Origin: RPQJ01 sp963777725 | GTDB taxonomy: Bacteria > Pseudomonadota > Gammaproteobacteria > Steroidobacterales > Steroidobacteraceae | Assembly: GCA_963777725.1 (NCBI GenBank) | Contig: CAVZRR010000020.1 | Coordinates: forward strand, 248,001-312,000 | Direction of reading: 5' to 3' | DNA: 64,000 bases | Part shown: positions 10,439 through 20,779 of the stretch, one piece after another | Layout of the letters: the number at the start of each line of letters is the position of its first letter | Numbering within the stretch: the first letter of the stretch is position 1 | Position numbers and translations under genes: made by a program | The notes under the pieces: model-generated | Databases searched by the model: none | Told to the model about the DNA's origin: nothing | The model's input: the letters and a program-made list of their open reading frames with translations, nothing else

Positions 10439-11860
10439 TCAGAACTTCCAGATGATATTGAGCTGGAAGCCGTCGAAAGAGGGCGTATCGGTGGCGTTCG
10501 AGTAATCAACCCACTTCATTCTGTAGCTGCCGTCCGCGGCCAGCACGTCATTGAAGTCGTAGCGAACGCCCAGGCCGAGCTCGTAGGCCAGTCCGTCGAA
10601 CGTCTGCGTGTCCTGGAAGCTGGTGCAGACGTAGCCCCACCACGGGTGCCACCAGCAGCCAATCTCGGGCGGCGCGGTGGCTACGTTCGTGTCCACCCAG
10701 CTCCAGCCAACGCCGGCCGAGACGAAGGGCGTCAGCGGACCGGTCAGGAAGTTGTAGGCGGCGTCGAACATCAACGTCATCGAGTCGAGATCGCCCTTGA
10801 TCGCGTACGTTTCACCGGGCTCGTCGCCAACCACGTCTGCGCTGTAATCCTTCTGGTCGTAGGTGAACGTCGAGCCGAACTGCAGCCGATCGTTGTAGTG
10901 ATAAGCGACACCGATCAGGAAACCGGTGCCGCCTTCGATTTCGGCCGTCGTGCCGCCCTCGAAATCGACGTCTGCCGAATTCGCCGCCACCAGGCCGGCC
11001 CGGCCTTCCCAGCGGCCCTCACGGTAGGCTGCGCCGGAGCCCAAGCCTCCAGCCGACTCCGGCGAGGTCGCGAGGCCCGCGGTGCCCGCCACTGGATTGA
11101 CGAGGTCCGGTACGTCGTTCTTGACACCGACCTGTTCCGCCACCTGCGCCAGGTCGTCCATGTCGAGCTTGCGGTAGGCCTCCGCCATCAGCGAAAGCGA
11201 CTGTTGCACGGCCGGCGCGCCGTCGTAGCCCTCGATCAGGCCGCGGGCCCGGTTAATCGCACCCACATAGGCGCCGCGCGTCATGTAGTAGCGGGCGATG
11301 GAAAGCTCGTAGTCCGCAAGGCGATTGCGCAGGTAGACCATGCGCTGCCGGGAGTCCGCAGCGTAGGGACTCTTCGGGTACTGCTGGATCAGCGTCTGGA
11401 AGGACTGGAACGACTTGCGCGCTTCCTGCGGCGGGCGCTTGGTGATGTCCGCCCGGAAGGCGCGCTCGAGCCAGTTCGCGCCCGACTCGAAATAGACCAG
11501 GCCCTTGATGTAATAGGCGTAGTCGACACGTGGATGCGCCGGGTTCTCGCGGATGAACTGGTCGGCCTGGTCGATCGCCGACTCGGGCTCACGATTCTTG
11601 TAGTAGGCGTAGATCAGGTCGAGCTGGCCCTGCTTGGCCGGATCGCTGAACGGGAAGCGTGCCTCGAGCAGCTCGAGCTTCTGGATGGCCCCGCTGAAGT
11701 TGCCGCGCTCGATGTCGCGCGTCGCGAGGGCGTGGATCTTCTCGGCCGAGCCCTTCATTTCGAACTCGTCGCCGCGGCTCTTGCAGCCGGCGAGCGCGGC
11801 GACCGCGACCAGCACGGCGAGCGCGAGGAACAGTCGGTGCAGGGCGGTCACGGCTGGCAT
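10439..11860 (-). CDS. bamD: BamD lipoprotein fused to an outer membrane beta-barrel
   Basis: 473 residues from the ATG at 11860, which gives a proper lipobox (AALAGC, Cys26). Residues 27-252 match BamD, the essential TPR lipoprotein of the outer membrane assembly complex (NFSGAIQKLELLEARFPF, YIKGLVYFESGANWLERAF, YPKSPYAADSRQRMVYLRNRL). Usual BamD proteins end about there. Here a Gly/Ala/Ser linker leads in frame into about 190 residues of beta-barrel (GTGFLIGVAYHY, PFVSAGVGWSWVDT, YELGLGVRYDF) ending NIIWKF with terminal Phe. No signal peptide for the barrel appears in any frame at the junction, which argues against two merged genes. Its place divergent from rluD is the normal bamD location. 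Confidence 0.85.
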   Translation of the reverse strand: MPAVTALHRLFLALAVLVAVAALAGCKSRGDEFEMKGSAEKIHALATRDIERGNFSGAIQKLELLEARFPFSDPAKQGQLDLIYAYYKNREPESAIDQADQFIRENPAHPRVDYAYYIKGLVYFESGANWLERAFRADITKRPPQEARKSFQSFQTLIQQYPKSPYAADSRQRMVYLRNRLADYELSIARYYMTRGAYVGAINRARGLIEGYDGAPAVQQSLSLMAEAYRKLDMDDLAQVAEQVGVKNDVPDLVNPVAGTAGLATSPESAGGLGSGAAYREGRWEGRAGLVAANSADVDFEGGTTAEIEGGTGFLIGVAYHYNDRLQFGSTFTYDQKDYSADVVGDEPGETYAIKGDLDSMTLMFDAAYNFLTGPLTPFVSAGVGWSWVDTNVATAPPEIGCWWHPWWGYVCTSFQDTQTFDGLAYELGLGVRYDFNDVLAADGSYRMKWVDYSNATDTPSFDGFQLNIIWKF

Positions 11861-11974
11861 GGCGGGCGGGTCACCGGAGTCGGGTCGGTCGGGAAGCCCG
11901 GAAGTATATAGAAACGGGCTCACCGGCAGGACCTCGGTACACTGGCCGGCCTCCTTGGTCCAGAATCGCGCCCC

Positions 11975-12934
11975 ATGACGAGCCGGTATCTCGAGATTTC
12001 CGCGACCGTGCCAACCGAGGCCGCGGGGCAGCGTCTCGACCAGGCCCTGGCCGCGCTGCTGCCCGATTACTCGCGCAGCCGCCTGAAAGGCTGGATCGAG
12101 TCGGGGGAAATCCTGGTGGACGGGGCCACACGCCGTCCGCGCGACAAGGTCTCCGGTGGCGAGGCGGTGCAGATCCGGGCGGAACTGCCGCAGGAGACGC
12201 GCGACGAGCCGCAGCCGCTGCCGCTCGAACTGGTCCACGAGGACCGCCACGTGCTGGTCGTCAATAAGCCGGCGGGCCTCGTCGTCCACCCCGGAGCCGG
12301 GAATCCCGACCGCACACTGCAGAACGCCTTGCTGGCCCACGACCCCGACCTCGCGACGCTGCCTCGCGCGGGAATCGTGCATCGGCTGGATAAGGACACG
12401 AGCGGCCTGCTGATCGTGGCGCGCACGCTGCCCGCGCACACGGCGCTGGTGCGGATGCTCGCTGAGCGGGACATTCACCGCGAATACGAGGCCATCTGCC
12501 GTGGCGTGATGACCGCCGGCGGCACGGTTGATGCGCCGATCGACCGGCATCCCGTGGAGCGCGTCAAGATGGCCGTCCGCGAGGGCGGGCGCGAGTCCGT
12601 CACGCACTATCGAGTGATCAAGCGCTTTCGCGCGCTCACCCACGTGCGCGTGCAGCTCGAAACGGGCCGCACGCACCAGATCCGCGTCCACCTCGCCCAC
12701 GCGGGCTACCCGATCGTGGGTGACCGCGTGTACGGCGGGCGACTGACGCTGCCGAAGGGTGCGAGCGACGAGCTGCGGACCGCACTGCGTGAATTCCCGC
12801 GGCAGGCGCTGCACGCCGCGCGCCTGCAACTCGCTCACCCGGTGACGGGCCGCCCGCTCGAGTGCCTCGCGCCGCTGCCCGCCGACATGCGGCAACTGCT
12901 CGCCGTGCTGGCCGCAGACGCCGCCACCGCATGA
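11975..12934 (+). CDS. rluD: 23S rRNA pseudouridine synthase RluD
   Basis: 319 residues. An S4-type RNA-binding domain (about 17-80, SRSRLKGWIESGEILVDG) precedes the RluA-family catalytic domain with HRLDKDTSG at 136-144, catalytic Asp139. RluD makes the pseudouridines in helix 69 of 23S rRNA, near the ribosomal decoding centre. It is divergent from bamD and overlaps pgeF by four bases (ATGA), both as in many gammaproteobacteria. Confidence 0.95.
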   Translation: MTSRYLEISATVPTEAAGQRLDQALAALLPDYSRSRLKGWIESGEILVDGATRRPRDKVSGGEAVQIRAELPQETRDEPQPLPLELVHEDRHVLVVNKPAGLVVHPGAGNPDRTLQNALLAHDPDLATLPRAGIVHRLDKDTSGLLIVARTLPAHTALVRMLAERDIHREYEAICRGVMTAGGTVDAPIDRHPVERVKMAVREGGRESVTHYRVIKRFRALTHVRVQLETGRTHQIRVHLAHAGYPIVGDRVYGGRLTLPKGASDELRTALREFPRQALHAARLQLAHPVTGRPLECLAPLPADMRQLLAVLAADAATA

Positions 12935-13674
12935 CGACGACTGCGATCGATTGGATTGCGCCGGACTGGCCTGCGCCGGCGCACGTCCGTGTGCTGTCGA
13001 CGCTGCGCGCTGGCGGCGTCAGCGTCGGCCCGTACGCTTCGCTCAACCTGGCGGCACACGTGGGCGACCGCCCCGATGCGGTGTCTGCGAATCGGCTGCT
13101 GTTGAGTGAGGCCGCGCACCTGCCTGCGGAGCCTCTGTGGCTCGAGCAGGTGCATGGGACCAACGTGATTCGGCATCCGGGCGACTCCGTGGCTGTGCGA
13201 GCCGATGCGTCCGTCGCATTCCAGCCCGGCCGCGTTTGCGCCGTGATGACTGCGGACTGCCTGCCAGTGGTTCTCACCGATCGGGGCGGAACACGGGTCG
13301 GCGTTGCCCATGCGGGCTGGCGCGGTTTGCTCGACGGCGTCGTCGAGGCCACGATTGCGGCGCTGGGTGCGCCGCCCACCGAACTGTTCGCGTGGCTGGG
13401 GCCCGCGATCGGCCCGGCCGCGTTCGAGGTCGGCGATGAAGTGCGATCGGCGTTTGCCGCGCGAGATCCGGCCGCGGGGGAGTGTTTCCGGCCCAACGAG
13501 CGCAACCGTTACCAGGCCGACCTGAGCGGGCTCGCGCGGCTTGCACTCGCTGCGGCGGGGGTGCGTTCGGTGCACGGTGGCGGCTGGTGCACGCATCAAG
13601 AGTCGGAGCGGTTTTTCTCGTTCCGCCGTGACGGCGTCACTGGCCGGATGGCGACGCTCGCGTGGCTCGCTTGA
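12931..13674 (+). CDS. pgeF: Polyphenol oxidase/purine nucleosidase family protein (PgeF/YfiH)
   Basis: 247 residues from the ATG that overlaps the rluD stop. Family motifs: AGGVSVGPYASLNLAAHVGD at the N-terminus, the metal site GRVCAVMTADCLPVVL and VGVAHAGWRGLL, and GGWCTHQESERFFSFRRDG near the end. The family (DUF152, laccase-like) is linked to editing of peptidoglycan precursors in Escherichia coli and to purine nucleoside cleavage in other species. Translational coupling to rluD is likely. Confidence 0.92.
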   Translation: MTTTAIDWIAPDWPAPAHVRVLSTLRAGGVSVGPYASLNLAAHVGDRPDAVSANRLLLSEAAHLPAEPLWLEQVHGTNVIRHPGDSVAVRADASVAFQPGRVCAVMTADCLPVVLTDRGGTRVGVAHAGWRGLLDGVVEATIAALGAPPTELFAWLGPAIGPAAFEVGDEVRSAFAARDPAAGECFRPNERNRYQADLSGLARLALAAAGVRSVHGGGWCTHQESERFFSFRRDGVTGRMATLAWLA

Positions 13675-13719
13675 CGGCCATGCTAGTCTGATTCGCAAAC
13701 CGGCAGTCGCGGAACCACC

Positions 13720-14499
13720 GTGAGCACCCTCGGCCTGATCGTCTTCTTTACCGCGTTCAGCGGCCTCCTGAGCGCGCTCGCGGCGTCGTCGTTCCTGGCG
13801 CTCGGCGAGGCGCGCCGGGCAGCGGTGCTGCCGCACCTCGTAAGCTTCGCGACCGGCACGCTGCTCGGCGCCGCCTTCCTGGGTCTCGTGCCGCACGCGC
13901 TCGACCAGATGGGTCCGGCCGGCACGCACTCTGTGGGTCTTGCACTGCTGGTCGGCATCCTGACCTTCTTCCTGCTCGAGAAATTCGTGCTGTGGCGACA
14001 CTGCCACGATGATCCCTGCGAGATGCACTCACCGAGCCCGGCCGCGCGGGACGCCGCCTCGGCCAACCTGATCCTGGCCGGCGACGCGTTCCACAACGTG
14101 CTGGACGGCGTGCTGGTCGCGGCCGCGTTCATGACGGACGTGCGGCTCGGCATCGTGACTGCCGTCGCGGTGTTCGCGCACGAGATCCCGCAGGAAGTCG
14201 GCGACCTCGCGATCCTGCTGCACGGCGGATTCTCGCGGCGCCGCGCGCTGGCGCTCAACCTGCTGACGAGCCTGACGTCGGTCATCGGCGGCGTCGTGGC
14301 CTACTTTGCCCTGGGCTCGGCCTTGCACCTGCTGCCGTACGCGCTGGCCTTCGCCGCCTCGAGCTTCATCTACGTCGCCGTCGCGGACCTGATCCCGGGC
14401 CTGCACCGCCGCGTGGACATGCGGGCGGGCCTCGAGCAAGTGCTGTTCATCGGGCTGGGGGTGGCGGTGGTCTACTTGACCCATCAGCAAATGCATTGA
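13720..14499 (+). CDS. ZIP family divalent metal transporter
   Basis: 259 residues from a GTG start. Seven or eight hydrophobic segments with ZIP signature residues: NLILAGDAFHNVLDGVLVAAA and AVFAHEIPQEVGDLAILLHGG, whose His, Asn, Asp and Glu form the binuclear transport site. A His/Asp/Cys-rich loop (LWRHCHDDPCEMHS) precedes them, as is common in this family. It probably imports zinc or a related divalent cation across the inner membrane. Confidence 0.9.
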   Translation: MSTLGLIVFFTAFSGLLSALAASSFLALGEARRAAVLPHLVSFATGTLLGAAFLGLVPHALDQMGPAGTHSVGLALLVGILTFFLLEKFVLWRHCHDDPCEMHSPSPAARDAASANLILAGDAFHNVLDGVLVAAAFMTDVRLGIVTAVAVFAHEIPQEVGDLAILLHGGFSRRRALALNLLTSLTSVIGGVVAYFALGSALHLLPYALAFAASSFIYVAVADLIPGLHRRVDMRAGLEQVLFIGLGVAVVYLTHQQMH

Positions 14500-14503
14500 G
14501 GAA

Positions 14504-14539
14504 GGGGATAGGGGATAGGGGATAGGGGATCGGGGATAG
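14504..14539 (+). repeat. GGGGATA tandem repeat, G-quadruplex motif
   Basis: GGGGATA occurs in tandem three times, then a fourth GGGG and a variant copy (GGGGATC, GGGGATAG). The first four G-tracts with three-base ATA loops (14504-14528) are an ideal G-quadruplex motif on the plus strand, five bases after the ZIP gene stop. It is the inverse of the C-rich tract at 14583. Confidence 0.85.
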
Positions 14540-14582
14540 TCGGAGGGACGGCGGCAGCGTCGGCGGCCGCTGCATTTCTTCA

Positions 14583-14630
14583 CTATCCCCCATCCCCTAT
14601 CCCCCATCCCCTTCGCCACCCCCATCCCCT
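14583..14630 (-). repeat. CTATCCCC/CATCCCC tract, inverse of the upstream repeat
   Basis: Repeated CTATCCCC and CATCCCC units, the reverse complement of the tract at 14504-14539, so the two arms can pair in a long stem. The minus strand also has four or more G-tracts and could form a quadruplex. The tract ends at the candidate clpB promoter. Confidence 0.8.
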
Positions 14631-14657
14631 TGTCGTCCGACGCCCCCGCCCCCATCT
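14629..14657 (+). promoter_or_regulatory. Candidate sigma-32 (heat shock) promoter of clpB
   Basis: CTTGTCG at 14629-14635 and CCCCATCT at 14650-14657 are separated by 14 bases, close to the sigma-32 pattern (CTTGAAA, 11-16 bases, CCCCATnT). Transcription would start about 25 bases before the clpB ATG. The surrounding repeat is itself rich in CCCCAT, so the match could be partly accidental. Confidence 0.45.
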
Positions 14658-14690
14658 CCGGGCCATTACCGCCCCCGCCGGGAGCCTCCC

Positions 14691-17306
<2,616 letters not shown>

Positions 17307-17331
17307 CGGCACGTGGTTGCGCTGCCGGGTC

Positions 17332-17461
17332 GGCGCGGTCGGCCGAGGGTCCGGATCGGGCGCGCCGGAACGCCGTGAACACATCCATGTGGGCTTCGGC
17401 CGCGGCGTCCCTGCCGCGGACGATCCTGCGCGCCCGATCCGGACCCTCGGCCGACCGCGCC
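17332..17461. repeat. Perfect 34 bp inverted repeat downstream of clpB
   Basis: 17332-17365 and 17428-17461 are perfect reverse complements (34 of 34), separated by 62 bases. The core is GGCCGAGGGTCCGGATCGGG. It lies in the 470 bp non-coding stretch between clpB and fmdB, which holds no credible gene. The stem has no T-tract, so it is not a standard terminator. Confidence 0.85.
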
Positions 17462-17531
17462 TTGTCGGCTGCGCCTCTCGCTCCGCCAGGCTACGGCGCA
17501 GCGCGCGCTCGCGCCAACGCAACGCGCGCGG

Positions 17532-17667
17532 CTCCGGCGGTGGCACTCCGTGCCGGGGGTTCCTCCGCCGGGCCGTGCGCGGCATGGACGCCGCGCCCGG
17601 AGCCCCCAAGGATGGGTTCACGGCGACCCGGCGGGGGAACCCCCGGCACGGAGTGCCGCCGCCGGAG
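17532..17667. repeat. Second inverted repeat downstream of clpB, 39/41 bp
   Basis: 17532-17572 and 17627-17667 are reverse complements with two mismatches, separated by 54 bases. The core contains GGCACTCCGTGCCGGGGGTT, itself with a short internal palindrome. It is unrelated in sequence to the repeat at 17332. Together the two fill most of the clpB-fmdB spacer and look like dispersed non-coding elements. Confidence 0.82.
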
Positions 17668-17776
17668 GTCGAACGCGAAGCGCCGCGCGCCGAACTGCAG
17701 CGCCAAAGTAGCCGAAGGAACAAGACCCGCTTCCGTATAATCACGCGTCCCGGAGGAACGAGACCCGACCGCAGCC

Positions 17777-18196
17777 ATGCCGATCTACGAATACCAGTGC
17801 GACAAGTGCGGCCATCACCTCGAGGCGCTGCAGAAGATCTCGGACAAGCCGTTGCGCGAGTGCCCGGAGTGCGGCAAGCACAGCCTGAAGCGGCTGATGT
17901 CCGCGCCGCTGTTCCGGCTCGCCGGCAGTGGCTGGTACGAGACCGACTTCAAGTCCGACAAGGAACAGAAGCGCAACCTCGCGGAGAAGGGGGACGCCGA
18001 GCCGGCGAAGTCCGAGACCAAGGCCGAAGCGACGGCGGACACCAAGCCTGCGTCCAAGCCGGTCGAGAAGCCCGTGGCGGCCTCGGATTCCAAGCCGCGC
18101 GCCGTGGCCACCAAGTCTGCGGCGAAGTCGGCGGCGCGCGCCAAGCCAAAGGCGCCGGCCCGCAAGAGCAAGCCCGCCCGCGGCAAGAAACGCTGA
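17777..18196 (+). CDS. FmdB family zinc ribbon protein
   Basis: 139 residues. The N-terminus is a classic FmdB zinc ribbon: MPIYEYQCDKCGHHLEALQ and CPECGKHSLKRLMSAPLFR, with two CxxC pairs. The last 70 residues are an unusual Lys/Ala/Pro-rich tail (KAPARKSKPARGKKR), probably disordered and able to bind nucleic acid. It is 10 bases before DUF502 and ahead of aspS, a common order in gammaproteobacteria. Its function is unsettled; a regulatory or RNA-binding role is inference. Confidence 0.88.
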   Translation: MPIYEYQCDKCGHHLEALQKISDKPLRECPECGKHSLKRLMSAPLFRLAGSGWYETDFKSDKEQKRNLAEKGDAEPAKSETKAEATADTKPASKPVEKPVAASDSKPRAVATKSAAKSAARAKPKAPARKSKPARGKKR

Positions 18197-18206
18197 GGAG
18201 TCAGAC

Positions 18207-18911
18207 TTGATCGACGAATCATCGGAATCCGCGGCCGCAAAGGCGCAGAAGGCACACCCGAGGGCCCGAGCCTTCCGCAACTACCTGATCGGCGGCCTGC
18301 TGGTCTGGATCCCGATCATGATCACGGTCTGGGTCTTCCGGTTCCTGACCCGGATCCTCGACAACTCACTCGTGCTGCTGCCGCCGTCGTGGCGGCCCGA
18401 GGCGATCTTCGGCCACTACGTGCCGGGCGTCGGCATCATGCTTTCGCTGCTTCTGCTGTTCCTGACCGGCCTGGTGGCCCGAAACCTGTTCGGCAAGCGT
18501 GTCGTGACCGGCATCGAGGACCTGGTCCGCCGGATTCCGGTGGTCGGGGCTGTCTATGGCGGCGCCAAGACGTTCAGCGAGACCGTGCTGACCGACAAGG
18601 GCTCCTCGTTCAAGCAGGTCGTGATGGTGGAGTTCCCGCGCAAGGGCATCTTCAGCATCGGCTTCATCACCGCGCACGACCTCGAGGAAGTCCAGGCCCG
18701 GACGGAACAGCTCGTGACCTGCGTCTTCGTGCCGACGACGCCGAATCCGACGACCGGGTTCCTCGTGCTGGTACCCAAGAACGAGGTCGTGATGATGGAC
18801 ATGTCGGTCGACGAGGCCTTCAAGATGCTGCTCACGCTGGGCGTGGTCGTCCCGACGTGGAAGAACCGGCCGGTCGACGGTCGCCTTGCGCGTGCCGACA
18901 GCGGCTCGTAA
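18207..18911 (+). CDS. DUF502 family membrane protein
   Basis: 234 residues. I chose the TTG at 18207 because GAGGAG lies six bases upstream and no in-frame ATG precedes the first membrane helix. Two membrane segments (YLIGGLLVWIPIMITVWVF, VGIMLSLLLLFLTGLVARN) precede the conserved soluble region IPVVGAVYGGAKTFSETVL and MVEFPRKGIFSIGFIT, typical of DUF502. Function unknown. It sits between fmdB and aspS and is probably cotranscribed with both. Confidence 0.9.
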   Translation: MIDESSESAAAKAQKAHPRARAFRNYLIGGLLVWIPIMITVWVFRFLTRILDNSLVLLPPSWRPEAIFGHYVPGVGIMLSLLLLFLTGLVARNLFGKRVVTGIEDLVRRIPVVGAVYGGAKTFSETVLTDKGSSFKQVVMVEFPRKGIFSIGFITAHDLEEVQARTEQLVTCVFVPTTPNPTTGFLVLVPKNEVVMMDMSVDEAFKMLLTLGVVVPTWKNRPVDGRLARADSGS

Positions 18912-18938
18912 CATTTTTTTCTCCCCAGGATCGTTCCG

Positions 18939-20717
18939 ATGTCCATGCGCACCCACTACTGCGGCGAGGTCAACGAGCACCTCGTCGGTATCACCGTCTC
19001 CGTCGCCGGCTGGGTGCATCGCCGGCGCGACCACGGCGGCGTCATCTTCGTCGACCTGCGTGATCGCAGCGGCCTGCTGCAGATCGTTTTCGATCCCGAC
19101 GCAGCCGCGGTCTTCGCCGAGGCCGAGCGGCTTCGTGGCGAGTGGGTGATCCGCGTCACGGGCCAGGTGCGCCCACGGCCGGAGGGAACGGCCAATGCCA
19201 ACCTCGCCTCCGGCCACGTCGAGCTGCTCGCGACTGCGATCGAAGTGCTGAACCGCTCGGAGCCGCTGCCGTTCCAGCTCGACGAGGAGGTCCGCGAGGA
19301 GACCCGCCTCAAGTACCGCTATGTCGACCTGCGCCGCGACGTGATGCAGCATCGCCTGCGGCTGCGCCACGCGGTCACGCGCGCGATGCGCGAGTACCTC
19401 GACGGGCACGGCTTCATCGACGTCGAGACGCCGATGCTGACCAAGGCGACGCCCGAGGGCGCGCGCGACTACCTCGTGCCGAGCCGCACGCAGGCCGGCA
19501 AGTTCTTCGCGTTGCCGCAGTCGCCGCAGATCTTCAAGCAGCTGCTGATGATGGCGGGCTTCGACCGCTACTACCAGATCGTGCGCTGCTTCCGCGACGA
19601 GGACCTGCGCGCCGACCGGCAGCCCGAATTCACGCAGCTCGACATCGAGACGTCGTTCCTGACGCGTGACGAGATCATGGGCCTGATGGAAGGCCTGGTT
19701 CGCGAGCTGTTCGCCAAGGTGCTTGGCGCGCAACTGCCCGATCCGTTGCCGCGCATGACGTACGCCGAGGCGATGCGCCGTTACGCATCCGACAAGCCCG
19801 ACCTGCGCGTGCCGCTCGAGCTCGTCGACGTCGCCGACCTCGTGCGCGACAGCGAGTTCAAGGTGTTCGCGGCACCCGCGTCAGCCGCGGACGGCCGAGT
19901 GGCCGCGCTGCGCGTGCCGGGCGGCGGCGAGAAGCTCTCGCGCAAGCAGATCGACGACTACACCGCATTCGTCGCGCGCTACGGCGCCAAGGGCCTGGCC
20001 TACGTCAAGGTCAACGACGCTGCGAAGGGCCGCGAGGGCCTGCAGTCGCCAATCCTCAAGTTCCTGTCGGACGCGGCCGTCGCCGGCCTCATGGAGCGCA
20101 CCGGTGCTCAGACCGGCGACCTGGTGTTCTTCGGCGCGGACAAGGCCAAGGTCGTCAATGACGCGCTCGGCGCGCTACGGCTCAAGGTCGGCCAGGATCT
20201 CGGCATGGTCGAGGAGGGCTGGCGTCCGCTGTGGGTCGTCGATTTCCCGATGTTCGAGTGGGATCCGGACGCCAAGCGCTGGGCCGCGATGCACCACCCG
20301 TTCACGGCGCCGGTTGACGACGATCCCGAGCGGCTCAAGGCCGATCCAGGTGGCGCCGCGGCTCGCGCCTACGACATGGTGCTGAACGGCTCGGAGATCG
20401 GCGGCGGCTCGGTGCGTATCCACCGCAACGAGCTGCAGTCGACGGTGTTCGAGATGCTCGGCATCGGTGCCGAGGAGGCACAGAAGAAGTTCGGCTTCCT
20501 GCTCGAGGCGTTGCGCTACGGCGCACCGCCGCACGGTGGCATCGCGTTCGGCCTCGACCGGCTCGTGATGCTGATGGCAGGTGCGGAGTCGATCCGTGAC
20601 GTGATTGCGTTCCCGAAGACGCAGACGGCGAGCTGCCCGCTCACCGACGCGCCCACCGAAGTGTCGGAGCAGCAACTGCGCGACCTGCACATTCGCGTCC
20701 GGACGCCGGAAAAATAG
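18939..20717 (+). CDS. aspS: Aspartyl-tRNA synthetase
   Basis: 592 residues, the bacterial-type length. An OB-fold anticodon-binding domain (VAGWVHRRRDHGGVIFVDLR) is followed by the class II catalytic core with a GAD insertion domain: RYVDLRRD (motif 1), CFRDEDLRADRQPEFTQLD (motif 2) and GIAFGLDRLVMLMAG (motif 3). It charges tRNA-Asp. The last codons (RTPEK, stop) lie inside a perfect 27 bp inverted repeat, so the tail may have been rewritten by that element. Confidence 0.97.
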   Translation: MSMRTHYCGEVNEHLVGITVSVAGWVHRRRDHGGVIFVDLRDRSGLLQIVFDPDAAAVFAEAERLRGEWVIRVTGQVRPRPEGTANANLASGHVELLATAIEVLNRSEPLPFQLDEEVREETRLKYRYVDLRRDVMQHRLRLRHAVTRAMREYLDGHGFIDVETPMLTKATPEGARDYLVPSRTQAGKFFALPQSPQIFKQLLMMAGFDRYYQIVRCFRDEDLRADRQPEFTQLDIETSFLTRDEIMGLMEGLVRELFAKVLGAQLPDPLPRMTYAEAMRRYASDKPDLRVPLELVDVADLVRDSEFKVFAAPASAADGRVAALRVPGGGEKLSRKQIDDYTAFVARYGAKGLAYVKVNDAAKGREGLQSPILKFLSDAAVAGLMERTGAQTGDLVFFGADKAKVVNDALGALRLKVGQDLGMVEEGWRPLWVVDFPMFEWDPDAKRWAAMHHPFTAPVDDDPERLKADPGGAAARAYDMVLNGSEIGGGSVRIHRNELQSTVFEMLGIGAEEAQKKFGFLLEALRYGAPPHGGIAFGLDRLVMLMAGAESIRDVIAFPKTQTASCPLTDAPTEVSEQQLRDLHIRVRTPEK

Positions 20718-20779
20718 GGGACATTCACCTTTCTTTTATTCCGAGAAAAAATAGGTGAATGTCCCCTATTTTTCCGGCG
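20704..20779. repeat. Perfect 27 bp inverted repeat spanning the aspS stop codon
   Basis: 20704-20730 and 20753-20779 are perfect reverse complements with a 22-base A/T-rich loop. The arm (core AAAAATAGGGGACATTCACC) is unlike the surrounding coding sequence. Its left arm supplies the end of aspS and its right arm the first codons of the next gene. Elements of this look, with a GGGGACA/TGTCCCC core, resemble REP palindromes mobilised by Y1 (RAYT) transposases; no transposase is present here. Confidence 0.85.

Noticed and set aside
11861..12895. In-frame upstream extension of the bamD gene to 818 residues
   Set aside because: The extension is antisense to rluD and would bury the lipoprotein signal; the ATG at 11860 gives a correct lipobox.
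14504..14630. CRISPR array
   Set aside because: Units are seven bases with no unique spacers of constant length; this is a simple heptamer repeat.
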